Positions 51,634 through 62,171 are shown, counted from the first letter of the stretch. The stretch: 64,000 nt of DNA from Adlercreutzia hattorii (GCF_011405655.1 NZ_AP022829.1:915001-979000); one strand, 5' to 3'. Notes: generated by a model not told the origin, from the letters alone. Made by a program: numbers and translations.

Positions 51634-53559
51634 ATGTACTATTCCAGCGGCAACTACGAGGCCTTCGCCCATCCGCTTCCGCCCGAGGGCGTGGAAAACA
51701 AGCAGGCCTACATTATCGGCAGCGGCCTGGCAGGCCTGGCGGCGGCGTGCTTTCTCGTGCGCGACGGACGGATGCCCGGCGAGAAGATCCACATCCTGGA
51801 GCGCGACCCGCGTGCCGGCGGCGGCTGCGACGGCTGGGATTACCCGGGGCTGGGCTACACCATGCGCGGCGGCCGCGAGATGGACAACCACTTCGAGGTG
51901 ATGTGGGATCTGTTCCGCGACATTCCCTCCATCGAGGATCCGTCGGTATCGGTGCTCGACTACTACTATTGGTTGAACAAGCGCGATCCGAACTACTCGC
52001 TGTGCCGCGCCACGCAGGATCGCGGCCAGGACGCCCATACTGACAACAAGTTCAACCTGTCCGACAAAGCCTGCATGGAAATCATGAACCTGTTCTTCAC
52101 CCCGGAAGAGGAGCTGCAGGACAAGGTCATCACCGAGTACTTCTCCGATGAGGTGCTGAACTCGAACTTCTGGCTGTACTGGCGCACCATGTTCGCCTTT
52201 GAGAATTGGCACTCGGCCCTTGAGATGAAGCGCTACGTCACCCGCTTCGTGCACCATTTGGGCGGCCTGCCCGACTTCTCGGCTCTGCGCTTCACCCGGT
52301 ACAACCAGTACGAGTCCATGATCCTGCCCATGGTGAACTATCTTGAGTCCCACGGCGTCGACTTCCAGTTCAACACCCACGTGACTGATGTGCGCTTCAG
52401 CTGCGATGACGCTAAGGACGATGACCGGAAGCTGGCTACGGAGATTCGGCTGGTGCGCGAGGACGGCCCGGCGGCGGTGGACGCGGCCGAGGGCGTGCAG
52501 CCCGACGGCAAGACGGCCCCGGCGGTCGACCTCGCGCGCGAGGAGACCATTCCGCTCACGGAAAACGACCTCGTCTTCATCACGCCCGGCAGCCTGGTGG
52601 CCCACTCCTCCTTCGGCAGCCAGGACGCCCCCGCCCGTTTCGCCCCCGAGCTCACTCCCGGCGATGGCTGGGATCTGTGGAAGAGGATCGCGGCCCAGTC
52701 GCCGGAGTTCGGCCGTCCCGAGAAGTTCTGCGGCGACCCGGAGAAGAGCAACTGGGAAAGCGCCACGGTGACCACGCTGGACGAGAAGATCCTGCCTTAT
52801 ATCGAGGCCATCTGCAAGCGCGACCCGCTTTCCGGCGGCGTTGTCACGGGCGGCATCGTGTCGGTGAAGGACTCCAGCTGGCTGCTCTCCTGGACCATCA
52901 ACCGCCAGCCGCAGTTCCGCGCCCAGCCCGAGGGGCAGGTGTGCGTGTGGCTCTACGGCCTGTTCACCGACGTGCCCGGCGACTACGTGAAGAAGCCCAT
53001 GCGCGATTGCACCGGCAAGGAAATCTGCGAGGAGTGGCTGTACCACCTGGGCGTGCCCGAGGAGCAAATCGAGGAGCTGGCCGAGCATTCCGCGAACACG
53101 GTGCCCTGCATGATGCCCTACATCACGGCCTTCTTCATGCCCCGCGCCGATGGCGACCGTCCGCTCGTCGTGCCTGAGGGCGCCGTGAACTTCGCCTTCA
53201 TTGGCCAGTTCGCCGAGACGCCGCGCGACACCATCTTCACCACTGAGTACTCCATGCGCACTGGCATGGAGGCGGTATATACGCTGCTCGACATCGACCG
53301 CGGCGTGCCTGAGGTGTGGGGCAGCGTGTTCGACCTGCGCGTGCTGCTGAACGCGACGGTGCTTCTGCGCGACGGCAAGCCGGCAACAGACATGAACATG
53401 AACGTGCTGGAGAAGCTTCTGCTGTCGCGCGGCCTGAAGGAGATCGAGCATACCGACATCTACGGCCTTCTGAAGGAGTTCGGCGTCATTCCGACCACCG
53501 ATGAGAACCGCGATGTGCCCGTGCCCGCCACGGGTGCCGTGTGGCCGGGCATCCATTAA
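51634..53559 (+). CDS. ohyA: Oleate hydratase (myosin-cross-reactive antigen family)
   Basis: This FAD-dependent enzyme adds water to cis-double bonds of unsaturated fatty acids such as oleate, giving hydroxy fatty acids, and detoxifies host or dietary lipids. The 641-residue product has the FAD-binding IIGSGLAGLAAA (27-38), ERDPRAGGGCDGWDY and the family motif RGGREMDNHFE, and matches the family length. It is flanked by its own promoter-side gap and a strong hairpin. ATG 51634 follows GAGAGGAC. Confidence 0.95.
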   Translation: MYYSSGNYEAFAHPLPPEGVENKQAYIIGSGLAGLAAACFLVRDGRMPGEKIHILERDPRAGGGCDGWDYPGLGYTMRGGREMDNHFEVMWDLFRDIPSIEDPSVSVLDYYYWLNKRDPNYSLCRATQDRGQDAHTDNKFNLSDKACMEIMNLFFTPEEELQDKVITEYFSDEVLNSNFWLYWRTMFAFENWHSALEMKRYVTRFVHHLGGLPDFSALRFTRYNQYESMILPMVNYLESHGVDFQFNTHVTDVRFSCDDAKDDDRKLATEIRLVREDGPAAVDAAEGVQPDGKTAPAVDLAREETIPLTENDLVFITPGSLVAHSSFGSQDAPARFAPELTPGDGWDLWKRIAAQSPEFGRPEKFCGDPEKSNWESATVTTLDEKILPYIEAICKRDPLSGGVVTGGIVSVKDSSWLLSWTINRQPQFRAQPEGQVCVWLYGLFTDVPGDYVKKPMRDCTGKEICEEWLYHLGVPEEQIEELAEHSANTVPCMMPYITAFFMPRADGDRPLVVPEGAVNFAFIGQFAETPRDTIFTTEYSMRTGMEAVYTLLDIDRGVPEVWGSVFDLRVLLNATVLLRDGKPATDMNMNVLEKLLLSRGLKEIEHTDIYGLLKEFGVIPTTDENRDVPVPATGAVWPGIH

Positions 53560-53659
53560 CCCGCCTCTGCGCCGTTGTTGGGGCTCTGTCTGAGGGCGAG
53601 AGCCGTCGTCCTTGTTGGTTGCGGTGCCCGATTGGGCCCGGCAGCGACCCCTGTTTTAT

Positions 53660-53692
53660 GCGCCCCGTGCGGAATGAACCCGCGCGGGGCGC
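53660..53692 (+). terminator. Terminator-like hairpin between oleate hydratase and enolase
   Basis: Stem GCGCCCCGTGCGG / CCGCGCGGGGCGC (53660-53672, 53680-53692), 13 pairs with one G-T, loop of seven. It lacks a T-run. The enolase promoter follows at once. Confidence 0.65.
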
Positions 53693-53722
53693 TTGCGCTT
53701 GCGTCGTTCGTGCTATGATGGT
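53693..53722 (+). promoter_or_regulatory. Enolase promoter
   Basis: TGCTATGATGG holds a -10 TATGAT (53714-53719) in the GTGCTAnnATGG context; TTGCGC (53693) is a weak -35 at 15-base spacing. Confidence 0.55.
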
Positions 53723-53724
53723 GA

Positions 53725-55059
<1,335 letters not shown>

Positions 55060-55122
55060 AGGGCCGAGCAGGGGCTCGCAGTCCACAAGGTTCGCCTTGG
55101 AAGGCGAGCGCACAAACGACTA

Positions 55123-55160
55123 AAGAAGGGCCGCTTCATAACGAGGCGGCCCTTCTTCTG
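55123..55160 (+). terminator. Enolase terminator
   Basis: A 12-base perfect stem AAGAAGGGCCGC / GCGGCCCTTCTT (55123-55134, 55146-55157) is followed by CTGTTTC. Confidence 0.9.
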
Positions 55161-55196
55161 TTTCGCGGCAGCCAGCTGGGATCGCTTTTGCCTGTT

Positions 55197-55411
55197 CTCG
55201 GTCGACGAACCCCTCTGTTTCTGCACGAAATCTCGAGTTATAAGCGTCCGGAATCCGCAGAAGGGCTCGCGGCTGAGAACGGCTTTTACAAAACGCCTGG
55301 TCAAAGCGTTGCGCTTGGTAAGGGAGTTCCCGGCATCGGGTTGCGGGCGTGCCCCCAGAGACGCTGATAACTCAAGATCTCATGCAGAAAACGGGTAGTT
55401 CGTTGACCGAG
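55197..55411. repeat. Inverted-repeat element 4 (REPIN/MITE-like)
   Basis: Arms of 52 bp (55197-55248 and 55360-55411) are inverted copies with roughly 80% identity. They share blocks CTCGGTC, ACGAAC, TTTCTGCA, ATCT and GAGTTAT. They enclose 111 bp without an ORF. A solo arm with the same blocks occurs at 58729. The core GTTTC...TCGAGTTAT relates it to elements 1 and 2. It fills the 55060-55473 gap beyond the enolase terminator. Confidence 0.85.
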
Positions 55412-55473
55412 ATTTCTTCAGAACGGCCTTGGGGAGCCCAAAAGCACGCCGGCGGCGTCTTCGCGTTGCTATG

Positions 55474-55914
55474 CTATGCGGAGCGGGTGCCCGGTTGCGG
55501 GTCGCGGGAGAGGAAGGAGATATGCAGATACATGTTCATTCCCTCCGCGATTTTCTGAAGGACGCGTATCGAAGGGTTGCGGATTCCGCGTTCTATGCGG
55601 CTGATTTCGGTCTGAGCTATGCCACATCGTTCGGCCAATTCCTTTTGCGTGAGATTTTGGCTTTGCCGGGCCTCGATCATAGCGCGCATGAGAGCAGCTT
55701 CGGGCTGAAGCTCGTGGCTAGCCTCAGCGAATTCAGGGTCGAGGAGCCCTGAAACCCCGAAGGAGCGGTAGCAGAAAAGCCGTATTTGCGCAACATCGGT
55801 TGAGTTTGGCCCCAGCGGCTGCTGACCTGCTGCGAGGAGCTGATGGGGTATACTGGTTGCAGGTTGCGTTCCGCGATTCGGGGGTGGGGAAGGAGCTGTC
55901 CGTGGACACCGCAT
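55474..55914 (-). CDS. HigA-like XRE antitoxin, orphan, start uncertain
   Basis: The last ~90 residues match HigA-type antitoxins: GLLDPEFAEASHELQPEAAL, then an XRE HTH (LTQKELAERCGIAQTEISRIERG) and a C-terminal helix. No HigB-type toxin gene is next to it. The open frame begins at 55914, but that start overlaps the divergent LysR gene, has no ribosome site, and the first ~55 residues are Pro-rich and unlike the family. ATG 55689 would remove the N-terminal HigA helix. It may be a remnant of a toxin-antitoxin pair next to repeat element 4. Confidence 0.55.
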   Translation of the reverse strand: MRCPRTAPSPPPNRGTQPATSIPHQLLAAGQQPLGPNSTDVAQIRLFCYRSFGVSGLLDPEFAEASHELQPEAALMRAMIEARQSQNLTQKELAERCGIAQTEISRIERGIRNPSIRVLQKIAEGMNMYLHISFLSRDPQPGTRSA

Positions 55915-56837
55915 ATCTGCGCGAGTACATCGAATTCTCGCGCTCTCTCAATTTCGCCCAGGCGGCTGCTGATCTGTTCGTGTCGCCACCGACGCTGCGG
56001 GCCCATATTCACGCACTCGAGGAGGAGGTAGGGGCGCCTCTTACGGTCAAGCGCGTCGGTCAGTTGGAGCTATCGCCAGCCGGCCGTCTTTTTCTGAAGC
56101 GTGCTCGTGCCATAGTGAAGCTGGTAGAGGAAAGCGCGGAAGAGTGCCGGGCGCTGGCGGAAGCCTCGTCGTCCATAGTGGTGGGCACCCTCGATTACGC
56201 TCCCTTCGAGGAGTTGCTGACGCGTGCGCTGCACGCTTTCCGACGGGATCATCCTGACCGATGCCTCGAAATGCTCATGGCGTCGGGCGCTTACGCGAAC
56301 ATGGAAGCGGTGGAGAGCGGCAAGGCGGATCTTTCCATTTTCGTTCAAGTGAGGCGACGAGATGGCGGGGAAGAGGCGCTGCCCGATGAGCTGCCTGCCG
56401 GAGTGGGGGCTTTTCGCTTTAGCGAGGGCGAATGTCGTTTTTGGATGAACCGCTCCTGTCCTCTGTTTGAGTGCGATCGCGTGACGGCGGCCGACTTGGA
56501 CGGCTTCACGATGCTCTTGGGGAATTCCGCGAATATGGAACGCGCGGGCCGCGTGCTCATCGAATGGTTTGCAGGGGTCGGGGTAGCCGTGGAGCCCGAC
56601 AATCAGCCTTGCTCGAACTATCTTGACCTGTATCTGTCGGGAACGGGCGAGACGTTCGGCATTGCGCTGGGGGGAGTGCGCTCGGGTCTGCGGGCGAGCT
56701 CCGACATCAAGATATTCGCGGTCGACGATTTTACGGTGCCCTGCGATCTCTATGTGATCTACAACGAGGAGCGCATCGGGGAGAACGGGAAGCTGTTCGT
56801 CGACTGCCTGAAGGAGAGCATTTCTTCGTTGGAATAA
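55902..56837 (+). CDS. LysR-family transcriptional regulator
   Basis: The 311-residue protein has an N-terminal LysR HTH (LREYIEFSRSLNFAQAAADLFVSPPTLRAHIHALEEEVGAPL) and a two-lobed effector domain (VVGTLDYAPFEELLTRAL...). GTG 55902 follows AAGGAG; the frame upstream to 55800 is not LysR-like. It is divergent from the HigA-like gene, and the nearest possible targets are that gene or the flavoprotein remnant downstream on the other strand. Many Eggerthellaceae encode a LysR gene next to a flavoprotein reductase, so it may be the former regulator of the decayed gene (inference). Confidence 0.9.
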   Translation: MDTAYLREYIEFSRSLNFAQAAADLFVSPPTLRAHIHALEEEVGAPLTVKRVGQLELSPAGRLFLKRARAIVKLVEESAEECRALAEASSSIVVGTLDYAPFEELLTRALHAFRRDHPDRCLEMLMASGAYANMEAVESGKADLSIFVQVRRRDGGEEALPDELPAGVGAFRFSEGECRFWMNRSCPLFECDRVTAADLDGFTMLLGNSANMERAGRVLIEWFAGVGVAVEPDNQPCSNYLDLYLSGTGETFGIALGGVRSGLRASSDIKIFAVDDFTVPCDLYVIYNEERIGENGKLFVDCLKESISSLE

Positions 56838-56977
56838 TGTCTTCTGGGGGTGATGATGCCTCGGCTGGTGGCAGGGTGCGCTGGCGCCTCTGTCGGCGGT
56901 GCAACATGACGGCGCCCCGTCGGTTGGACGGGGCGCCAGGGGAGGGCTAATGATAGGTTGTGGCGAAAGATGGCTGA

Positions 56978-57505
56978 CTAGATCTCGCCGATGATAGAGC
57001 CTGCGGCCATGTACCCACCGAGGAACGATAGTCCCACATCACCGTACAGGCCGTTGAAGGGCTTGCCGGCGAGGTTGTTCTCGCCGTTCGAGCCTCCGGC
57101 GGTGTGCCAGCCAGCGTAAAGCCCGGGAATAACGGCGCCTTCGGTATCGATGACCTGCATCTTGGGGTTGATGCGCAGTCCGCACTTGGTGGCGAACAGG
57201 TTGCCGCCGAGCTTCGCTCCGTAATAGGGAGGCTCGCTGATGGGGATGAGCCACGAGGGATCGTACTTGTAGGTGGGAACAGTGTCCTCTCCGGCCTCGC
57301 AGGCGGCGTTCCAGTCCTTAACAGCCTGCACGAGCACGTCTTCGCGCAATCCGAGGGCCTCTTCCAACTCCTCGATGGTATCGCATTCCTTGACGGCGCC
57401 GGCATCGACCATCATCTGGAAGGCATTGCGCCAATCGCGCTGCCATTCGGGAACGCGGTCGATAAGAGGGTCGTCGTCGGGGATGACCTTTCCGATGTTG
57501 CGCAA
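56978..57505 (-). pseudogene. C-terminal remnant of a FAD-dependent fumarate/urocanate-reductase-like flavoprotein
   Basis: About 175 residues match the C-terminal end of flavocytochrome-type reductases: KYDPSWLIPISEPPYYGAKL, CGLRINPKMQVIDTEGAVIPGLYAGWHTAGG and LAGKPFNGLYGDVGLSFLGGYMAAGSIIGE. The FAD-binding N terminus, Tat signal and most catalytic residues are missing. Homology breaks off near 57505, right at the end of the ornithine cyclodeaminase gene; a TTG there lacks a proper site. The most likely history is a deletion that fused the remnant to its neighbour. Confidence 0.8.
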
Positions 57506-57509
57506 CCTT

Positions 57510-58646
57510 CTAACCCAAAAGCCCCAATCCTTTGGCGATGTTGGCGATGAAGTCCTGAACGTTGGTGACGATGCCGCGGCTGGCGAGGCTGCCACGATCC
57601 ACCAGCTTGTTCACGGCGAATTCGGCGATGTCCACGCAGTAGAAGTACACGGGACGTATGGTGCCGTCGGCCAGCACGCGGTAGGAGGGGGTCATGTTCC
57701 CCGTGGCGATGGTGTGCAGCATGGTGGCCATGCAGATGACGGTGGTGGCGCTGCGAATGTGGTCGCGCATAGCGTCCTGCGCCTCGTAGGCGTTGCCGTA
57801 CACGCCGGGCAGAGGGCCGTCGTCGCGGATGGATCCGGCCAGCACGTAGGGCACGCCATTGCGCACCAGCGCGTTCATGATGCCGTCGCGCACGCCCTCT
57901 TCTTCGATGAACCGCTCGATGGATCCCCAATAGCGCACGCGGTTGATGGTGTCCAGGTGGTGGTAGTGGCCGTTGGGGCGGTTCTCCTGGGTGTCGATGT
58001 CCTGACCGAGGGACGTGTGGAAGTAGGCCCCTTCCAAATCGTGGGTGGCGAGAGCATTGCCGGCGAACACCGCGTCCGCATAGCCGGCGTCGATGATTTT
58101 CGCGAAGGCCTCGCGGGAGTACCCGTTGAAGGTGAAGGCCGGCCCCATGACCCATACAATGGAGCCGTGGTCGCGGTCGTGGCGCAGAAGCTCGTAGAGC
58201 TCGTCATAGTCGCGCGAGAACGCGGTCTCGCGAGAGCGGCCCAGGCGGAAGGCGAAGTTGTCGTGGCCGCCCGGGTGCGGAGCGCCGTCCTCCGATGTGG
58301 CCAGACCGCGGAAGCCGTCGGTGTAGACGAGAATGCCCTCCTCGCCGTTTTCCGTGCGTCCGCAGGCGATGAGATCGCCGGCGCGGATGTGGCGGAACTC
58401 GCGCACGAACACGTTGCCGCCTTCCACGACGGCCACGCAATCCATGCGGGAATCGCGGGCGAGCGTCCATTGCCCTGCGATCTTCAGATACTCCGGATAA
58501 ATGGACATGGCGTGGTAGCCCTCCGGGGCCACGAAATCCTTCGGCGCGGGCACGAGCGTCACATCGGGCGCGGCGGCGAGGTGGGGGAGCGTGAAGTCGG
58601 GCGGCGTGTAGGGCGTGGGTGTAAACGGCGCGGGCGAAAACGGCAT
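57510..58646 (-). CDS. TIGR00300-type (LOR/SDH region) ornithine cyclodeaminase
   Basis: The 378-residue protein matches the family of archaeal-type ornithine cyclodeaminase and the AgrE/ArgZ C-terminal domain. It carries FAGNALATHDLEGAYFHTSLG, HYHHLDTINRVR, VPYVLAGSIRDDGPLPG, MLHTIATGNM and KLVDRGSLASRGIVTNV. Family members form proline and ammonia from ornithine; I recall the family being described as dependent on a nickel-pincer nucleotide cofactor. ATG 58646 starts just before the domain, after AAGAAGG; the frame upstream is not conserved. No lar genes for the cofactor are in the window. Confidence 0.85.
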   Translation of the reverse strand: MPFSPAPFTPTPYTPPDFTLPHLAAAPDVTLVPAPKDFVAPEGYHAMSIYPEYLKIAGQWTLARDSRMDCVAVVEGGNVFVREFRHIRAGDLIACGRTENGEEGILVYTDGFRGLATSEDGAPHPGGHDNFAFRLGRSRETAFSRDYDELYELLRHDRDHGSIVWVMGPAFTFNGYSREAFAKIIDAGYADAVFAGNALATHDLEGAYFHTSLGQDIDTQENRPNGHYHHLDTINRVRYWGSIERFIEEEGVRDGIMNALVRNGVPYVLAGSIRDDGPLPGVYGNAYEAQDAMRDHIRSATTVICMATMLHTIATGNMTPSYRVLADGTIRPVYFYCVDIAEFAVNKLVDRGSLASRGIVTNVQDFIANIAKGLGLLG

Positions 58647-58728
58647 AGTCGCCTTCTTTCTCTGGGTGGCTGAGGCCATTGTAGCGCTTCGGCCTCCGGT
58701 TCCCAAGGAATGTGAAACTCTGCAGGCA

Positions 58729-58767
58729 AGAGATCTCATGCAGAAAAGCGGTAGTTCGTCGACCGAA
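58729..58767. repeat. Solo arm of the inverted-repeat family
   Basis: AGATCTCATGCAGAAAA, GGTAGTTCGT and GACCGA repeat the right arm of element 4 (55376-55411) with only a few changes. No inverted partner is visible within 300 bp. It lies in the 280-bp gap between two divergent genes, which otherwise shows no feature except a TAGAAT box near 58914. Confidence 0.75.
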
Positions 58768-58926
58768 GTTATGCCAGCGAAGGTTCGGGTTCCAAAGTGG
58801 ATGTTTGGGCGGTTGCGGGGCCGGTTGCGGAGATGAAGGAGGACGGGGAGCGACGATTCGTCGAAGGGTTGTGAAAGCGTGATGACTTCGGCATCGAAAT
58901 TAATCCCAGAGGGCTAGAATGGGCCT

Positions 58927-60723
58927 ATGGCCACTGCTGTCGACACATCCAAGGAAACACACGCCGACGTCGCCGCCGCCGAGGTGCTGCGGCGGTTCGC
59001 CGGCTACTACAAGCCCTACAAGGCGCTCTTCTTTGCCGATCTCGTGGCCGCCTGCATCTTGGCCGGGGTCGATCTGGCCTTTCCGCAGCTGCTGAACTTC
59101 TTCACCCGCGAGTTCTTCACGGAGGCGCCCTCGGTCATCTTGGGCAGCCTCGGGCTCATCGCGCTGCTCTTCATCGCGCTGTACGCCGCGCGCACGGGCT
59201 GCCAGTGGTTCATCACTTATTGGGGTCACGTCATGGGCGCGCGCATGGAGGCCGACATGCGCCGCGATTTGTTCGAGCAGTACCAGCGCCTCTCCTTCGG
59301 CTACTACGACCGCCACAACACCGGTGTCATGATGTCGAAGATCACCACCGATCTGTTCGACATATCGGAGCTCGCGCACCACGGGCCGGAGAACCTGTTC
59401 ATCTGCACGCTCAAGATCGTCGGCTCCTTCGTGCTGCTGTTCATGATCAACGGGCCGCTCACCGCCATCATGCTTGTCGTCACCATCGTCATGGCGGCGC
59501 TGTCCTTCGCGCTGAATTACTGGCGCCGCCGCATATTCCGCGAGAACCGCGAGCGCATGGCCGGCATCAACGCGGCGGTGCAGGATTCCCTCGGCGGCAT
59601 CCGCGTCGTGAAGTCCTTCGGCGGCGAGGACGCCGAGCGCGAGAAGTTCCGCGCGGCCAACGAGGCATTTCTCGACACGAAGAACCGATCCTACAAGTTC
59701 ATGGGCGCCTTCCATGGGCTGAACTCGCTGTTCACGGGGCTTTTGTACACCATCGTCGTGGTGGGCGGCGGCTACTTCGTGGCCGCAGGAACGCTCGCCG
59801 TGACCGATTTGGCCATCTACGCCCTGTATGTGGGCATCTTCATGGCACCGGTAGAGCAGCTCATCAACTTCACCGAGACCCTGCAGAAGGGCTACGCAGG
59901 TTTCCGCCGCTTCATCGAGGTGCTGGCCGAGCGGCCCGACGTGGCCACCAAGCCCGGCGCGCCCACTTTGGCCGAGGCCTGCGGCGGCGAGGTGCGCGGC
60001 GCTGTGGATTATCGCGACGCGACGTTCTCCTACGACGGCACCCATCCGGTGCTCGACGGGCTCACGCTTTCCATCCCCGCCGGCACCTCGGTGGCGCTCG
60101 TGGGGCCCTCGGGCGGCGGCAAGACCACCACCTGCTCGCTTCTGCCGCGCTTCTACGACGTGGCCGGCGGCGCGGTGACCATCGACGGCGTGGACGTGCG
60201 CGACGTGTCATTGGCAAGCCTGCGCGACGCCATCGGCATCGTGCAGCAGGACGTGTATTTGTTCGGCGGCACGGTGGGGGAGAACATCGCCTACGGCCGC
60301 CCCGGCGCCACCCAGGCCGAAATCGAGGAGGCGGCGCGCAAGGCCAACATCCACGAGTTCATCTGCTCGCTGCCCGACGGCTACGACACGCTCGTGGGCG
60401 AGCGCGGCGCGCGGCTGTCCGGCGGCCAGAAGCAGCGCATCTCCATCGCGCGCGTGTTCCTGCGCGATCCGCGCATCCTCATTCTGGACGAGGCCACGAG
60501 CGCCCTTGACAACGAGAGCGAGCACGCCATCCAGGCGTCGCTGGCGGAGCTCTCCCGCGGGCGCACCACCATCACCATCGCGCACCGCCTGTCCACCATC
60601 CGCAACGCGAGCCTCATCGCCGTGGTGGAGGACGGCCGTGTGCTCGAGCAGGGAACCCACGAGGAGCTGCTGGCCCGCGATGGCGTCTACGCCCGCTACT
60701 ACCGCATGCAGTTCGGCGACTAG
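58927..60723 (+). CDS. ABC exporter (fused membrane and ATPase domains)
   Basis: The 598-residue protein has a six-helix type-1 exporter membrane domain and an ATPase with Walker A GPSGGGKTT (393-401), a Q-loop, the signature LSGGQKQR, Walker B ILILDEATSALD and the H-loop IAHRLSTI. It resembles MsbA/YheI-type half-transporters that work as homo- or heterodimers; no partner half-gene is next to it. A -10-like TAGAAT lies only 8-13 bases before the ATG at 58927, so the mRNA may have almost no leader. Confidence 0.93.
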   Translation: MATAVDTSKETHADVAAAEVLRRFAGYYKPYKALFFADLVAACILAGVDLAFPQLLNFFTREFFTEAPSVILGSLGLIALLFIALYAARTGCQWFITYWGHVMGARMEADMRRDLFEQYQRLSFGYYDRHNTGVMMSKITTDLFDISELAHHGPENLFICTLKIVGSFVLLFMINGPLTAIMLVVTIVMAALSFALNYWRRRIFRENRERMAGINAAVQDSLGGIRVVKSFGGEDAEREKFRAANEAFLDTKNRSYKFMGAFHGLNSLFTGLLYTIVVVGGGYFVAAGTLAVTDLAIYALYVGIFMAPVEQLINFTETLQKGYAGFRRFIEVLAERPDVATKPGAPTLAEACGGEVRGAVDYRDATFSYDGTHPVLDGLTLSIPAGTSVALVGPSGGGKTTTCSLLPRFYDVAGGAVTIDGVDVRDVSLASLRDAIGIVQQDVYLFGGTVGENIAYGRPGATQAEIEEAARKANIHEFICSLPDGYDTLVGERGARLSGGQKQRISIARVFLRDPRILILDEATSALDNESEHAIQASLAELSRGRTTITIAHRLSTIRNASLIAVVEDGRVLEQGTHEELLARDGVYARYYRMQFGD

Positions 60724-60917
60724 GAATTGCGCGAATCTTTTCGGAGAAGGCATCTGCGGCGACGGTGAAAACGTCGCTCTTTTCGACCGTAGTTATCCTG
60801 CAATAGTTATAATGATCCCCAGTGAAACGACGACGGTTGGATTCCGTGCTCGCGGTGCTGCTGTGGCGCGATGGTGCCGAGCATGGCGCGGCGGGGCGGA
60901 AGGGAAGGACCGATCCT

Positions 60918-62171
60918 GTGAGAGAAATGATTCCGTTGGAAGAGGCCCGCGCGCTCGTGTGCGGGGCCGTGGAGAAACTGCCCGTGGAAACGGTGGAGCT
61001 GCTCGATGCCGTCGGGCGTGTGGTGGCGGCCGATCAGACAAGCGACATCGATGTTGCGCCCTTCGCGCATTCGGCCATGGACGGCTTCGCCCTGCGCGCT
61101 GCCGAGATCGCCGAGGCTACCGAGGAGGCTCCTGCGACCCTGCGGGTCATTGCCGAGATCGGTGCCGGAGATGTGTTCGAGGGAACCATAGACGACGGCG
61201 AATGCGTGCGCATCATGACCGGCGCCTGCCTGCCCGCCGATGCCGACGCTGTAGTGAAGTACGAGATCGTGGGCGTCGTGGAAGGCGACGGCAAGCCGGG
61301 CTCGGTGGTGTCGTTTGCCGCCCCGACGAAGGTGGGCTCCAACATCCGCGCCGCCGGCGAGGAGGCCCATGCGGGAGACGTGGTCGTGGAAGCGGGCGAT
61401 GTGCTCACCGCCGCCGGCGTCGGCTTTTTGGCCGGTTGCGGCGTGCTGGAGGTGCCCGTCTACCGCCGTCCGCGCGTGGCCGTCATCGCCACGGGCAGCG
61501 AGCTCGTGCCGCCTTCCGAGGTGCCCGGCCCCGGCAAGATCCGCAACTCCAACAGTTACGCCATGGCCGCCTGCGCCCGCGAGGCCGGCGCCGAGGCCGT
61601 GATGCTGCCCATCGTCCAGGACACCTTCGAGGCCCTGCGCGACGCCGTGGCCGCTGCGGCCCGCGAGTACGACCTCGTCGTCACTACGGGAGGGGCTGCC
61701 AACGGCGACTTCGACTTCATCAAGCCGGTGGTGGCCGAGCTCGGCGAGCTTATGATGACCACCGTGAACATCCGCCCCGGCAAGGCCCAGACCTTCGGCA
61801 TGGTGGAGGGCACGCCCGTCTTCGGACTGCCCGGTAACCCGGCGGCGGCCTACGTGGGCTTCCAGCTGCTCATCCGCCCCGCGCTGCGCACCATGCAGGG
61901 CTATCGCTTCATGGATCATCCCGTGGTGAAGGCGCGCCTTACCGCCGACGAGAAGAACCGCGATCCGCGCCGCATCTATCTGCGGGCGAACCTGACGCGT
62001 ACCGCCGAGGGCTATGAGGTGACGCCGGCCAAGAACCAGAGCTCGGGGCTGTTCGGTCCCATCCAGAAAACCAACTGCCTGGCCGTCATGCCCGAGGGCA
62101 CTGCGCCCCAGCCCGCCGGCTCCATCGTCGACTGCCTGCTGCTCGATATTCCCGAGGAAGTCGTGCTGTAG
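60918..62171 (+). CDS. moeA: MoeA, molybdopterin molybdenumtransferase
   Basis: MoeA inserts molybdate into adenylylated molybdopterin, the last common step of Moco synthesis. The 417-residue product has VAPFAHSAMDGFAL, IMTGACLPADADAVV, GSNIRAAGEE, ATGSELV and the MPT-binding TTGGAANGDFD and GLPGNPAA. GTG 60918 follows GGAAGGA; the frame upstream to 60822 is not MoeA-like. It lies with mogA and serves the molybdoenzymes of this genome. Confidence 0.96.
   Translation: MREMIPLEEARALVCGAVEKLPVETVELLDAVGRVVAADQTSDIDVAPFAHSAMDGFALRAAEIAEATEEAPATLRVIAEIGAGDVFEGTIDDGECVRIMTGACLPADADAVVKYEIVGVVEGDGKPGSVVSFAAPTKVGSNIRAAGEEAHAGDVVVEAGDVLTAAGVGFLAGCGVLEVPVYRRPRVAVIATGSELVPPSEVPGPGKIRNSNSYAMAACAREAGAEAVMLPIVQDTFEALRDAVAAAAREYDLVVTTGGAANGDFDFIKPVVAELGELMMTTVNIRPGKAQTFGMVEGTPVFGLPGNPAAAYVGFQLLIRPALRTMQGYRFMDHPVVKARLTADEKNRDPRRIYLRANLTRTAEGYEVTPAKNQSSGLFGPIQKTNCLAVMPEGTAPQPAGSIVDCLLLDIPEEVVL

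Noticed and set aside
51481-53556. 691-aa minus-strand ORF opposite oleate hydratase
   Set aside because: It is an exact antisense shadow of a clear enzyme gene in GC-rich DNA, with a His/Gly/Val/Leu-rich product typical of reversed coding sequence and no ribosome site.
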